Positions 17,541 to 31,200 of a DNA stretch of 64,000 nucleotides are shown here, piece by piece. The position numbers and the translations under genes were made by a program. This stretch comes from Planococcus halotolerans. Lineage in GTDB: Bacteria > Bacillota > Bacilli > Bacillales_A > Planococcaceae. Positions within the stretch are counted from its first letter, which is position 1, and every line of letters begins with the position of its first letter. Location of the stretch: positions 62,001 to 126,000 of the forward strand of contig NZ_QLZR01000001.1 in assembly GCF_003289955.1 (NCBI RefSeq), given 5' to 3'. The notes under the pieces are model-generated. The model searched no databases, was not told the DNA's origin, and saw nothing but the letters and a program-made list of their open reading frames with translations.

Positions 17541-17978
17541 ATGAAGACCTTTAAAATGCTGTCAATAGGCCTTGTTGAAGAAGAAAGCATCATTAACTTC
17601 CCTCTGGAAGATGGCATCATTATCAACCAGGAGAACAGCTATCGGTCCTGGGTGCTTGAAATGCTGATGGATTTGTCTCATGAGGAACGTTTCAAACAAA
17701 TGATGGATTCAGGTAAAATCTATGATGTAAAAGTAGTTATCTCTTATCCGGAGAATGAACCGGCAACTTTCGAAGTAGGAATTTATGGAGTTAAGAAAAT
17801 CGGAGATCATATTTCTGTCCTGATGAAGGGGACACTGAAACGGGCACGCCGAAAATATGCAGAAACTCTGCTATCGGAACTGCTTGAGGACGGCCTGGAA
17901 GGCGATCAATTGCTGACACGGTTTGAAAGCGATATGCGTTCGCGTCCAGTGCTGCGAAAAGATGAAGCCAAACAGTAA
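17541..17978 (+). CDS. ywpF: YwpF-like protein
   Basis: 145 residues, soluble. Sequence and position between ssb and fabZ match YwpF: MKTFKMLSIGLVEEESIINF, GIIINQENSYRSWVLEM, VVISYPENEPATFEV and IGDHISVLMKG. Function is unknown. It has its own promoter at 17484-17510 and the bidirectional terminator at 17994-18033. Confidence 0.75.
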   Translation: MKTFKMLSIGLVEEESIINFPLEDGIIINQENSYRSWVLEMLMDLSHEERFKQMMDSGKIYDVKVVISYPENEPATFEVGIYGVKKIGDHISVLMKGTLKRARRKYAETLLSELLEDGLEGDQLLTRFESDMRSRPVLRKDEAKQ

Positions 17979-17993
17979 TATTTTTGAACAGTA

Positions 17994-18033
17994 AAAAAGC
18001 AGTGCAGACGATTAATGTCTGCACTGCTTTTTC
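17994..18033. terminator. Bidirectional terminator between ywpF and the fabZ tail
   Basis: Stem AAAAAGCAGTGCAGAC(GATTAAT)GTCTGCACTGCTTTTT, perfect over about 16 bp with A and T runs on both sides. It can end ywpF on the plus strand and the fabZ transcript on the minus strand. Confidence 0.92.
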
Positions 18034-18089
18034 AATGGTTAAAAAGTAAACAATTTAATGTAAAAATTCTTGGGGAAATTTGTTTATGT

Positions 18090-18208
18090 GTCCAGACTCC
18101 GGCGACCCAGCTCTTCGAGTCATAAGCCATATCAGCTGCGTGGCAAAGACCGCCACTACGCTGATCCGTCTTATGCTTTTCAGAGCTAAACGGGTGCCGT
18201 CGCTTTTC
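18090..18208 (-). repeat. Long-hairpin repeat, copy 1 (after fabZ)
   Basis: About 119 nt starting 2 nt after the fabZ stop in sense direction. The two flanks can pair (GCTCT with AGAGC; CATAAG with CTTATG; the GC-rich base), leaving a variable centre. It is homologous to 22394-22513, 31078-31196 and 31201-31320. Confidence 0.85.
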
Positions 18209-18209
18209 T

Positions 18210-18647
18210 TTACTTTTCAGCAACCGGCCCAAGTGCAAAAAGGATATCGCATTCGCAGGCGATTTCACCGTCTACAGTAGCGATTCCATGTCCTTTGCCC
18301 ATCGGTCCTCTTAGTTTCGTCAATTCCACTTCGAGGCGCAATTGGTCGCCTGGAACAACCTGCCGCTTAAAGCGGCAATTGTCTATGCCTGTGAAAAAAG
18401 CGAGCCGCCCTTCGTTGCCTTCCATCTTCAATACGGCAGTTGCTCCGACCTGAGCCAGTGCTTCTACTATCAAGACGCCTGGCATAACCGGGTATCCTGG
18501 AAAATGGCCGTTGAAAAATTCTTCATTGGCGGAAACATTTTTCAGGCCTACCGCTCTTTTGCCGGCTTCGAGCTCCAGCATCCGATCCACCATCAAAAAT
18601 GGATAGCGGTGCGGTAAGATCGCTTTAATCTGTTCAGTCGTCAACAT
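18210..18647 (-). CDS. fabZ: 3-hydroxyacyl-ACP dehydratase FabZ
   Basis: 145 residues, hot-dog fold, full FabZ length. Visible are [13 protein letters not shown], the catalytic-histidine region [20 protein letters not shown], and the acidic catalytic residue within that helix (VEALAQ). It dehydrates 3-hydroxyacyl-ACP in type II fatty acid synthesis. I place the start at the ATG at 18647, with AAGGGG upstream. A longer in-frame extension to 18740 would run into the epuA end and is not needed. Confidence 0.95.
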   Translation of the reverse strand: MLTTEQIKAILPHRYPFLMVDRMLELEAGKRAVGLKNVSANEEFFNGHFPGYPVMPGVLIVEALAQVGATAVLKMEGNEGRLAFFTGIDNCRFKRQVVPGDQLRLEVELTKLRGPMGKGHGIATVDGEIACECDILFALGPVAEK

Positions 18648-18691
18648 GAGTCCAACCCCTTTTGTAAAATGAATGAAAAAGGCAGCGCCAG

Positions 18692-18982
18692 TTATTTCTT
18701 GCCGCTCATTATATCGATAATGTGCTGCCAGGTCTCCCATTTAAGCGCATCTTTCGGCTGTCCGTCACCAAGCACTCCATAACCGACCATCGCTCCAAGT
18801 GCAGCTGCAATGACGATTAATACAAGTACGAGGATGATGCGAAGCCAGATGGGAAATAACCGAATTTGGACCCACCAGGTTTTTTTCCCCTGTTGGCCAC
18901 CAGCTGCTTCTTCATTTTTATGTTCTTTTCTTTTGGAAACTTTTTTAGTTGGCTCAGCCATTTCAGTCGTCAACCTTTCCAC
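18692..18982 (-). CDS. EpuA-family small membrane protein (often annotated as RNA polymerase beta subunit)
   Basis: About 96 residues: a Lys-rich cytoplasmic head, one strong membrane segment ([20 protein letters not shown]) preceded by [12 protein letters not shown], and the family tail [20 protein letters not shown]. This is the EpuA family of Bacilli; many databases call it DNA-directed RNA polymerase subunit beta, which is misleading. I prefer the GTG at 18982 (GGGAG 9 nt upstream). An ATG at 18961 is an alternative. It lies between mbl and fabZ in the same direction. Confidence 0.75.
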   Translation of the reverse strand: MERLTTEMAEPTKKVSKRKEHKNEEAAGGQQGKKTWWVQIRLFPIWLRIILVLVLIVIAAALGAMVGYGVLGDGQPKDALKWETWQHIIDIMSGKK

Positions 18983-19124
18983 TGATGCACACTCCCATTC
19001 TATTATGTAAGAGCAATTCACATCCACAGTTCTATTGCGATTCCGCGCAAGCACGATTTCACTATGTTGCTATTATACTAAAAAAATGCGGTTGCTGTAC
19101 ATACTTAAAAAAATGGAGAGAATT

Positions 19125-20117
19125 TTATTTGGATTTACGTGATAGGCTGTCCAACATCTTGCCTGTGCCGATTGCAACACAGTTCATCGGATCTTCAGAA
19201 ATGAAAACTGGAACTTTCAATTCTTCCGCAAGCAATTGTTCGATGCCATGCAGCAAGGCCCCGCCGCCAGTCAGTATAACACCCCGATCAATTATATCAG
19301 CTGAAAGTTCAGGAGGCGTCTTCTCCAAAACATTCTTGGCTGAGGCTACTATCAGATTTACTGATTCGCGAAGCGCCAATTCGATTTCTTCTGAATGGAT
19401 AGTTATGACACGCGGAAGGCCGGACACCATATCTCGTCCACGGATTTCCATCTCATCTTTACGGCTGCCTTTGAAGACAGTTCCTATTTCCATTTTAATA
19501 TTTTCTGCTGTGCGTTCACCAATCAGTAATTTATAATGCTTTTTAACGTACTGAAGAATATCGTTATCAAATACGTCTCCTGCTATTTTGATGGATTCAC
19601 TGGTAACAATGTCACCCATAGACAGCACGGCAACGTCAGTAGTTCCTCCACCAATATCAACCACCATATTGCCTGTCGGCTGGTAAATATCCATCCCGGC
19701 TCCAATAGCAGCTACTTTAGGTTCTTCTTCAAGATAAACTTTCTTCCCGCCGGACTTTTCAGCAGCTTCCCTGATTGCTTTTTGTTCGACACTCGTCACA
19801 TTGGTCGGACAGCAAATAAGGATGCGCGGCTTGTTCATGAAGCCTCTGACTTTTAAACGGTCTATGAAATACTTCAGCATGATTTCAGTGACATCAAAAT
19901 CAGCGATAACGCCATCTTTTAACGGTCTTACAGCTATTATATGTGCCGGTGTACGGCCAATCATTTTTCTCGCTTCTTCTCCTACAGCGATTACCTGATT
20001 AGTTTTCCGGTCCATCGCGACGACCGAAGGTTCATTCAATATAACCCCTTTGCCTTTAACGTAAATCAGAACATTTGCTGTTCCTAAGTCAATTCCTATA
20101 TCTCTTGAAAACAACAT
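19125..20117 (-). CDS. mbl: MreB-like actin homologue Mbl
   Basis: 330 residues, the usual Mbl length. N-terminal MLFSRDIGIDLGTANVLIYV carries the phosphate-1 loop. The phosphate-2 motif is VVDIGGGTTDVAVLSMG, and ILTGGGALLHGIEQ is the adenosine site. Mbl filaments guide cylindrical wall synthesis. The ATG at 20117 has AGGGG 8 nt upstream; a longer frame is less likely. It sits between murA and epuA. In B. subtilis spoIIID precedes mbl and flhOP follows it; here neither is present. Confidence 0.94.
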   Translation of the reverse strand: MLFSRDIGIDLGTANVLIYVKGKGVILNEPSVVAMDRKTNQVIAVGEEARKMIGRTPAHIIAVRPLKDGVIADFDVTEIMLKYFIDRLKVRGFMNKPRILICCPTNVTSVEQKAIREAAEKSGGKKVYLEEEPKVAAIGAGMDIYQPTGNMVVDIGGGTTDVAVLSMGDIVTSESIKIAGDVFDNDILQYVKKHYKLLIGERTAENIKMEIGTVFKGSRKDEMEIRGRDMVSGLPRVITIHSEEIELALRESVNLIVASAKNVLEKTPPELSADIIDRGVILTGGGALLHGIEQLLAEELKVPVFISEDPMNCVAIGTGKMLDSLSRKSK

Positions 20118-20304
20118 TCCTGCTACCCCTTCCGGTAATGGTACTTCTATTATGTATCTCTCTATAAAGACGCTCCTAACTGAATATTTTAACACAAAGA
20201 TTCAGGGTGCTGCATAACAATTTGGAAGAATATATGTTATTTTAAGAAAACTTCATTTTTATTTAATAATATTTCTTAATAGAAGTATTTTTAGCCTTTC
20301 TTAT

Positions 20305-20322
20305 TCATTCCCCGGGAAATAT
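20305..20322. promoter_or_regulatory. Near-palindrome ATTCCCCGGGAAAT
   Basis: A CCCGGG-centred near-palindrome between mbl and murA. The same core, as a perfect 16-nt palindrome TATTTCCCGGGAAATA, occurs at 21971-21986 on the other side of murA. No known regulator is assigned. Confidence 0.35.
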
Positions 20323-20337
20323 CTTTATGACAATTAA

Positions 20338-20368
20338 AAACCCGGAAGCAAGTTTGCTTCCGGGTTTG
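20338..20368 (-). terminator. Terminator of murA
   Basis: Minus-strand stem AACCCGGAAGCAA / TTGCTTCCGGGTT with a 3-4-nt loop and T run, about 15 nt after the murA stop. Confidence 0.92.
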
Positions 20369-20384
20369 AATATTAAATATGGAA

Positions 20385-21683
20385 TTAGACCGTTTGTTCT
20401 TCCATGACTGGTGCTTCTTCTGTAATGACGCGTTCGATATCTGCGCCAAGCGATGCAAGTTTCTTATGAAAGTCAACGTAACCCCGATCCAAATGCTGTA
20501 ATTCATTTACTCGTGTAATTCCTTCTGCGGCTAGTCCAGCTAATATTAATGCAGCTGCTGCACGCAGATCAGTAGCTGATACTTCAGCTCCCTGCAATTT
20601 AGAAGGCCCTTCCATGATTACAGAACGCCCTTCAATTTTAACTGAAGCATTCATGCGGCGAAACTCTTCGACATGCATGAAACGATTTTCAAAGACTGTT
20701 TCAGTCAAAATTCCGTTTCCTTTAGCAGTCAGCATCAATGACATCATCTGAGACTGCATATCTGTAGGGAATCCTGGGTGCGGCATTGTCTTGATATCAA
20801 TGGAGCGAAGAGGACGAGTCGCCTGGACACGAAGGCCTTCAACTGTCTCTTCGATTCTGACACCCATTTCACCAAGTTTCGAAATTAACGCCGCCATATG
20901 CTCAGGTACTGCATTTTCAATCGTTATGTCACCTTCAGTGATGGCTGCTGCTACCATGAATGTACCAGCTTCCACACGGTCCGGGATGATGTAATGCTCA
21001 GCGCCTTTAAGTTCTTCAACGCCTTCGATACGGATTGTATCTGTACCAGCACCAATCACTTTTCCTCCCATTTCATTGATGTAAGTAGCCAAATCAACAA
21101 TTTCAGGCTCTTTTGCTGCGTTTTCGATGATTGTAACGCCTTCAGCCAACGCGGCTGCCGTCATAATGTTTTCAGTAGCTCCTACACTTGGGAAATCTAA
21201 GTATATTTTTGCTCCGCGTAATCTTCCATTCACGTCTGCTTCTACAAAACCATTTCCGAATGTGATTTTTGCGCCCATCGCTTCAAATCCTTTTAAATGA
21301 AGTTCGATCGGCCGCGATCCGATTGCACAACCACCTGGAAGCGCCACGCGAGCAAAACCATTGCGTGCAAGAAGCGGTCCCATAACCAAAATTGAAGCTC
21401 TCATTTTTCTTACGTATTCGAATTGAGCTTCACTTGATAAAGTTGAAGATGAATCGATATGCATTTCATTCTTTTCCGGGAAGTACTCAATGCCGACATT
21501 CAAGCTTCTTAGAACCTCTTGAATTGTGTAGACATCCGCCAAATGCGGAACTTCCTTTATGATGCTTTTGCCTGAACCTGCGAGCAATGCGCCGGCCAGG
21601 ACCGGAAGAACTGCATTCTTAGCCCCTTCCACTCTTACTTTACCGTTTAATTTGTTACCGCCTCTAACAATGATCTGTTCCAC
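20385..21683 (-). CDS. murAA: UDP-GlcNAc 1-carboxyvinyltransferase (first paralogue)
   Basis: 432 residues, full length. It transfers enolpyruvate from PEP to UDP-GlcNAc, the first committed step of peptidoglycan synthesis. N-terminal [20 protein letters not shown] and the substrate loop [15 protein letters not shown] with the fosfomycin-target cysteine are intact; [13 protein letters not shown] is conserved. The start is GTG at 21683 with GGAGGG 7 nt upstream; the earlier ATG overlaps the ribosome site. Position between ywzB and mbl identifies it as murAA. A second paralogue lies at 44620-45918. Confidence 0.95.
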   Translation of the reverse strand: MEQIIVRGGNKLNGKVRVEGAKNAVLPVLAGALLAGSGKSIIKEVPHLADVYTIQEVLRSLNVGIEYFPEKNEMHIDSSSTLSSEAQFEYVRKMRASILVMGPLLARNGFARVALPGGCAIGSRPIELHLKGFEAMGAKITFGNGFVEADVNGRLRGAKIYLDFPSVGATENIMTAAALAEGVTIIENAAKEPEIVDLATYINEMGGKVIGAGTDTIRIEGVEELKGAEHYIIPDRVEAGTFMVAAAITEGDITIENAVPEHMAALISKLGEMGVRIEETVEGLRVQATRPLRSIDIKTMPHPGFPTDMQSQMMSLMLTAKGNGILTETVFENRFMHVEEFRRMNASVKIEGRSVIMEGPSKLQGAEVSATDLRAAAALILAGLAAEGITRVNELQHLDRGYVDFHKKLASLGADIERVITEEAPVMEEQTV

Positions 21684-21699
21684 TGAAACGCCCTCCATG

Positions 21700-21734
21700 T
21701 GTAAAATAATCTGTAAAAAAATCTGTAAAATGTA
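21700..21734. repeat. 12-nt tandem repeat in the murA leader
   Basis: TGTAAAA recurs at 21700, 21712 and 21724 (exact 12-nt period, unit TGTAAAAWAATC), just upstream of the murA ribosome site and within its probable leader. Confidence 0.55.
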
Positions 21735-21785
21735 TATAAACCGTTTAAAAGTCCAATGTCATAATTTAGAAACAAAACCTTTACT

Positions 21786-21814
21786 ATGATACCCGTATTT
21801 TATTAAAATAACAA
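21786..21814 (-). promoter_or_regulatory. Probable SigmaA promoter of murA
   Basis: Minus strand TTGTTA (21809-21814), a 17-nt spacer and TATCAT (21786-21791), about 100 nt upstream of the GTG start. The leader contains the 12-nt repeats. Confidence 0.55.
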
Positions 21815-21970
21815 GTATCCAGCAGATTATTTTTCTTAAATATTATCTGCTTGTTTATATGATTCGTAATAACCCTTTGATTTGTGTCCGTCGACGTACA
21901 GTTTATATTACAATTTGATTACAGTGAATATTTTCCCCGAATATAGGAAAATAAACATGGTTTTTAAATT

Positions 21971-21986
21971 TATTTCCCGGGAAATA
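21971..21986. promoter_or_regulatory. Perfect 16-nt palindrome TATTTCCCGGGAAATA
   Basis: Lies in the murA-ywzB interval, which otherwise holds only the murA promoter and an AT-rich stretch. It is related to the near-palindrome at 20305-20322. It is a candidate operator; nothing in the window identifies the binder. Confidence 0.4.
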
Positions 21987-21999
21987 CCTAAGGTTTGGT

Positions 22000-22046
22000 A
22001 AATTGGCCTGTTCCCACCAAGTGGAAACACGGCAATTTGCCAATTT
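22000..22046 (-). terminator. Two-tier hairpin after ywzB
   Basis: Minus-strand outer stem AAATTGGC/GCCAATTT encloses TGTTTCCAC/GTGGGAACA. It starts directly at the ywzB stop but has no clear T tract, so it may be a weak or Rho-assisted terminator. Confidence 0.4.
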
Positions 22047-22280
22047 TTAAAAGAGATATGGCAACTGCCTTGACCAGGCGGATATATTCAGGAAAAAGGT
22101 TGAAACCATTGTACCTAAGGCAATGCTGAGGAAAATATAAAGAATTTGCGCCTGCAGCACATGATGTTTGCGGATCCAATTTTCAAAAGTCATCGCGCGC
22201 AGCGCATAAAAAGCTACACCCGTAAAAAAGATATGGCTAAAGATAGAGATGATTGCCTGCTGCCCAATCATTTGTTCCAT
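22047..22280 (-). CDS. ywzB: DUF1146 family membrane protein YwzB
   Basis: 77 residues with two membrane segments (about 10-30 and 45-65) and the family stretch FYALRAMTFENWIRKHHVLQ. DUF1146 genes sit between atpC and murA in many Bacilli, as here; function unknown. AAGGAGG lies 6 nt before the ATG. Confidence 0.82.
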   Translation of the reverse strand: MEQMIGQQAIISIFSHIFFTGVAFYALRAMTFENWIRKHHVLQAQILYIFLSIALGTMVSTFFLNISAWSRQLPYLF

Positions 22281-22327
22281 ATAAATCCTCCTTTCAAGTA
22301 TTTATTTCTTAATAAATAACAGTATAT

Positions 22328-22374
22328 AGAAAAAGCGGACAAAAGTTTGGATAACTTTTGCCCGCTTTCCCACA
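22328..22374 (-). terminator. Terminator of the atp operon
   Basis: Minus-strand stem AAAGCGGGCAAAAGT / ACTTTTGTCCGCTTT (one mismatch) with an 8-nt loop and T run. It is separated from the atpC stop by the repeat at 22394-22513. Confidence 0.88.
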
Positions 22375-22393
22375 TTATCTGTCGCTAATCTAT

Positions 22394-22511
22394 GTCCAGA
22401 CTCCAGCGACCCAGCTCTTCGGGTCATAAGCCACTTTGGCTGTGCGGCTGAAAAGATGCCGCTTCGCCAAACCGTCTTATGCCTGTCAGAGCTTAACGGG
22501 TGCTGTCGCTT

Positions 22512-22513
<2 letters not shown>
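22394..22513 (-). repeat. Long-hairpin repeat, copy 2 (after atpC)
   Basis: About 120 nt whose sense start overlaps the atpC stop codon by 2 nt (TAA then AAGCGACAGC). It has the same arms as copies at 18090 and 31201. It lies between atpC and the operon terminator, so it is transcribed as the atp 3-prime UTR. Confidence 0.85.
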
Positions 22514-24386
<1,873 letters not shown>

Positions 24387-24446
24387 TCATTATTGCAAGC
24401 TTCGACGGCCTAATCGACCGTCTCCACTTCAATGTTTACTTAATAA

Positions 24447-25319
<873 letters not shown>

Positions 25320-25352
25320 TTATTATTTTTTCTTCTGATCCAGCTGAACTGC

Positions 25353-26882
<1,530 letters not shown>

Positions 26883-26889
26883 TCATTAA

Positions 26890-27420
26890 TTAACCGATCA
26901 ATTGACGCTGCAGGCGAGCCAGCTTTGTGCTGATGCTGCTGTCATAGATCCGGTTTCCGATTTGAAGACGCAGTCCACCGATTAACGATGGATCTATAAT
27001 GTTTTCAATTCGTAAAGACTGTTTGCCTACTTTTTGTGCAAATACAGTGGAAATCGATGCACGTTCCTCTTCAGTCAACAGACGTGTCGAGTAAACTTTT
27101 GCATCCTGGATTCCCTGTGCATCGTTGGAAAGGTTGATGAAAGCATCGACCAATTCCCCTACTTCGTTTAAACGTCCGCGCTCGGCAATCAATTGGATCG
27201 TGTTAACCACGTATTGATTGCCTTGCTTGAACAATTCGTTGATCAAGTTGATTCTTTTTTCAGATGATAATTTCGGTGAAACCATCAGTTGATAAAGTTC
27301 AGGAGTCGTAGCAAATATTTTTTTCACTTCGCGCAAATCCTGTTCCACTTCAGCAGTAACCTGATGTTTCTGTGCCGTTTGGAACAATGCTAATGCATAG
27401 CGTTCTGCAGCCTGACTCAT
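26890..27420 (-). CDS. atpH: F1Fo ATP synthase delta subunit
   Basis: 176 residues, OSCP/delta family: AAERYALALFQTAQ at the start, and the C-terminal IDPSLIGGLRLQIGNRIYD signature. It links F1 to the peripheral stalk. Its ATG overlaps the atpF stop (ATGA). Confidence 0.95.
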   Translation of the reverse strand: MSQAAERYALALFQTAQKHQVTAEVEQDLREVKKIFATTPELYQLMVSPKLSSEKRINLINELFKQGNQYVVNTIQLIAERGRLNEVGELVDAFINLSNDAQGIQDAKVYSTRLLTEEERASISTVFAQKVGKQSLRIENIIDPSLIGGLRLQIGNRIYDSSISTKLARLQRQLIG

Positions 27421-27938
27421 TGCACTTCGCCTGCCTTCGCAATCGTTTCGTTAATCAACTGGCGGTTGTCTTCCTCAGAGATTTCTTTTTCAAGCACTTT
27501 CGTAGCTGCAAGCAATGACAATGCCACAACTTCTTCACGAACTGCCGAAATCGCTTTGTCTCTTTCGTTGGCAATCTCAAGAACTGCCGCATCTTTCATG
27601 CGTCCAGCTTCAGCGCGTGCCGTCGTGATGATTTCCTCACGCGAAACTTCGCCTTGCTTTTTGGCATTCTCTACGATTTCCTGTGCCTGTGTGCGCGCAT
27701 CTTTCAGAAGGTTGCGCTGTTCTTCAAGCATTTTTTTGGATTCCAGACGGCTGTTTTCAGCAGTTTCGATTTCACTTGCGATCAAGTCTTCACGTTCCTG
27801 CATAACGCCCATCAAAGGTCCCCATGCGAATTTTTTCAGTAGCAACATCAATGCGATAAACACGATTAAAGTTGCTGCGATATCTCCAATATTCAAAAAC
27901 TCCCCGGTAGCACCGAGTACGAGGTGATCAAAAAACAC
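27417..27938 (-). CDS. atpF: F1Fo ATP synthase b subunit
   Basis: 173 residues: one N-terminal membrane segment (about 15-35) and then a long charged helix with right-handed coiled-coil pattern (ENSRLESKKMLEEQRNLLKD onward). It is the peripheral stalk. Start GTG at 27938 with GGGAGTG 8 nt upstream. Confidence 0.95.
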   Translation of the reverse strand: MFFDHLVLGATGEFLNIGDIAATLIVFIALMLLLKKFAWGPLMGVMQEREDLIASEIETAENSRLESKKMLEEQRNLLKDARTQAQEIVENAKKQGEVSREEIITTARAEAGRMKDAAVLEIANERDKAISAVREEVVALSLLAATKVLEKEISEEDNRQLINETIAKAGEVQ

Positions 27939-28043
27939 GATTGTTTCACTCCCTTCAAGAGCCTAAAAGTACGTTTCTTCTATAGTAAGATCTTTAATTG
28001 CTGCAAGATGATTTTTCAGTTGTAAAATGATTCATAACAAGCG

Positions 28044-28082
28044 TAAATGGCGAAAAACATGCCGAAGCATTCTCGCCATTTA
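28044..28082 (-). promoter_or_regulatory. Intercistronic hairpin between atpE and atpF
   Basis: Minus strand TAAATGGCGA and TCGCCATTTA pair perfectly over 10 bp. The loop holds a second hairpin ATGC-TTCG-GCAT with a UUCG tetraloop. No T tract follows, so it is unlikely to terminate. It is better explained as a processing or stability element setting the high c-subunit level. Confidence 0.65.
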
Positions 28083-28105
28083 GCTTTAATAAGATACGTT
28101 AATGA

Positions 28106-28333
<228 letters not shown>

Positions 28334-28380
28334 TCAGGATAATTGTTTTTTTGTTTTTTGCCTGTTAAGGCGTTTTTATG

Positions 28381-29124
<744 letters not shown>

Positions 29125-29496
29125 TTAATGGTGTTTCACGTGATAGATGATCCGTTCCGCCAAAAGCAGGATATAAGGGATCATCAATCCAATTACCGTA
29201 CTGACCAAGTGAATGTGCTCTGCGAACAATATCGCAATCGCAACAGCTGCAACACCTGATGCAAACCGTAATGCCGTTCCAAGGGAACGAACTTTCGAGC
29301 CTTCAGCCACCGCCCGGTCAAATTTGTCCATCCGGCGAACCAGAATCCACATATTATAAATGCCGAACAAAGTTCCGATGATCAGACCGGCAAAGATGTC
29401 CTGGTATGAGGTGAATCCCCAACCGAGCACGAATATTGCCAGGATAAAGATGATTATCCTTTTAAGTCTTGTGAAAATCTCCCTGAGTCCATCCAT
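29125..29496 (-). CDS. atpI: ATP synthase protein I
   Basis: 123 residues with four hydrophobic segments in two hairpins, preceded by a basic amphipathic start (MDGLREIFTRLKRI). AtpI helps assemble the c-ring in some bacteria. It is placed between atpZ and atpB. Confidence 0.85.
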   Translation of the reverse strand: MDGLREIFTRLKRIIIFILAIFVLGWGFTSYQDIFAGLIIGTLFGIYNMWILVRRMDKFDRAVAEGSKVRSLGTALRFASGVAAVAIAILFAEHIHLVSTVIGLMIPYILLLAERIIYHVKHH

Positions 29497-29499
29497 TTT

Positions 29500-29721
29500 T
29501 TACTTGTCTCCTGATTCGAATTTTCGGACGGTCTGAAACATTGCCCAGACGCCTGCTGAGATGCCTGCGAGAAGGCAGATGACCAGAAAAAGCGGGGCGG
29601 TTCCGAACTGATCATCGAGCCACATACCTGTGAACGCACCGATGAGTACGGACCCGACAAGTTGTGAGAGGATGGCGCTGTAAAGTGCCATCGCTTGTAA
29701 GGGACTTTTTTTCGGGTGCAT
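29500..29721 (-). CDS. atpZ: AtpZ/AtpI-family small membrane protein, first gene of the atp operon
   Basis: 73 residues with two membrane helices. The family pattern is visible: ALYSAILSQLVGSVLIGAFT, GMWLDDQFGTAPLFLVI, GISAGVWAMFQTVRKF. AtpZ with AtpI has been described as a Mg/Ca carrier in alkaliphilic Bacillus. It lies 3 nt upstream of atpI. GAGGGG precedes the ATG. Confidence 0.82.
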   Translation of the reverse strand: MHPKKSPLQAMALYSAILSQLVGSVLIGAFTGMWLDDQFGTAPLFLVICLLAGISAGVWAMFQTVRKFESGDK

Positions 29722-29836
29722 GATAAACCCCTCGAAATTCGTTGATTTGACATTTTACCCCTAAAAAAGAGCAGTCGCATCAGGCTTTTACCATAAAAAA
29801 TTATGTAAAAAAACCTTCTCATGCATACCCTTTGTA

Positions 29837-29865
29837 AGCATACAATAGGGGTAAAATCATGTCAA
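29837..29865 (-). promoter_or_regulatory. Promoter of the atp operon
   Basis: Minus strand TTGACA (29860-29865, consensus), a 17-nt spacer and TATGCT (29837-29842), about 115 nt upstream of atpZ. Confidence 0.7.
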
Positions 29866-29934
29866 TTGATAGAAGTGAAAAACTTCACAAGCAAATTTGC
29901 CCCGACATATTGTGGACAAAAATTCACAAATTTT

Positions 29935-31053
29935 TTATTTGGCGTCGAAATACTGGTGAAGCGCTTCAACAATTCGAACCGATGCCTTGCCATCACCGTA
30001 AGGATTTGATGCATGTGACATCGCTTTATAAGCCGCTTCGTCTGTCAATAGTTCTTTCGCCAGCCCGTAAATCGTCTCTTCATCTGTTCCTGCGAGCTTC
30101 AATGTGCCCGCGTCGATGCCTTCCGGACGTTCAGTTGTATCGCGAAGCACCAGAACCGGTTTGCCAAGTGAAGGCGCCTCTTCTTGAATGCCCCCTGAAT
30201 CCGTCAATATAATGAAGGAACGCGCAGCGAAGTTATGGAAATCCAACACTTCAAGCGGTTCAATCAAATGGATGCGGGAATCGCGGCCAAGCACTTCATC
30301 CGCCACTTCCCGGACTGCCGGATTCATATGTACCGGATAAACAACTTGAATGTCATCATGTTCCTCGATCAGGCGTTTGATGGCACGGAACATATTACGC
30401 ATCGGCTGGCCCAGGTTTTCACGGCGGTGCGCCGTCAAAAGGATCATTCGGTCCTTCCCGATTTTCTCAAGAATCGGATGCGAATAAGTTTCTGTAACCG
30501 TTGTCTTGAGCGCATCGATTGCTGTGTTGCCTGTAATGTAGACAGCTTCTTCTTTTTTGTTCTCAGCCAAAAGATTCTGAGCCGACTTTTCTGTCGGTGC
30601 AAAGTGCAGATCGGCGATGACACCGGTCAATTGGCGGTTCATCTCTTCCGGATAAGGAGAAAATTTATTGTGCGTCCGCAGTCCTGCTTCTACATGGCCG
30701 ACAGCAATCTGATTATAGAATGCGGCCAGGCTCGCAACAAAAGTAGTTGTCGTATCGCCATGGACCAGCACAATATCGGGTTTCGCTTCTTTCATCACTT
30801 TATCGAGGCCTTCCAGCGCCCGGGTTGTAACTTCCCCGAGCGTTTGGCGGTCCTTCATGATATTCAAATCGAAATCCGGTGTGATTTTAAACGTTTCAAG
30901 AACTTGGTCGAGCATTTCACGGTGCTGGGCTGTAACAGTTACCAGCGGCTCGATGGTTTCAGGATGTTTTTGAAGCTCGAGTACAAGCGGAGCCATTTTT
31001 ATGGCTTCCGGGCGAGTACCGAATATAGTCATCACTTTCCATTTCTTTTTCAT
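29935..31053 (-). CDS. mnaA: UDP-N-acetylglucosamine 2-epimerase (non-hydrolysing)
   Basis: 372 residues, GT-B fold. FGTRPEAIKMAPLVLEL at the N-terminus, VTAQHREMLDQVL, HVEAGLRT and the UDP-binding LTDSGGIQEEAPSLGKP near residue 290 are characteristic. It makes UDP-ManNAc for the teichoic acid linkage unit. GCGAGG lies 9 nt before the ATG. Two hairpin repeats separate it from upp. Confidence 0.95.
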   Translation of the reverse strand: MKKKWKVMTIFGTRPEAIKMAPLVLELQKHPETIEPLVTVTAQHREMLDQVLETFKITPDFDLNIMKDRQTLGEVTTRALEGLDKVMKEAKPDIVLVHGDTTTTFVASLAAFYNQIAVGHVEAGLRTHNKFSPYPEEMNRQLTGVIADLHFAPTEKSAQNLLAENKKEEAVYITGNTAIDALKTTVTETYSHPILEKIGKDRMILLTAHRRENLGQPMRNMFRAIKRLIEEHDDIQVVYPVHMNPAVREVADEVLGRDSRIHLIEPLEVLDFHNFAARSFIILTDSGGIQEEAPSLGKPVLVLRDTTERPEGIDAGTLKLAGTDEETIYGLAKELLTDEAAYKAMSHASNPYGDGKASVRIVEALHQYFDAK

Positions 31054-31077
31054 AAGGATCAGCCTCGCTTTATTATT

Positions 31078-31196
31078 GTCTAGTCTCCAACGGCCCAGCT
31101 CTTCGGGTCATAAGCCAGTATAGCTTTGCGGCAAAAACCGCCGCTCCGCTATCCTGTCTTATGCCTTTCAGAGCTTAACGGGCGCTTGCGCTTTTC
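31078..31196 (-). repeat. Long-hairpin repeat, copy 3 (between upp and mnaA)
   Basis: Second of two tandem head-to-tail copies in the upp-mnaA gap. Arms pair as in the other copies (GCTCT/AGAGC, CATAAG/CTTATG); the centre differs (GCGGC/GCCGC, ATAGC/GCTAT), with compensatory-looking changes. It ends about 25 nt before the mnaA start. Confidence 0.85.
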
Positions 31197-31200
31197 TATT

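Noticed and set aside
18692-18982. RNA polymerase beta subunit
   Set aside because: Databases use this name for EpuA-family proteins, but the product is under 100 residues with one membrane helix and no polymerase domain.
29880-29935. Single DnaA-box-like TGTGGACAA near the atp promoter
   Set aside because: Only one mismatched box, no cluster; chance occurrence is likely.
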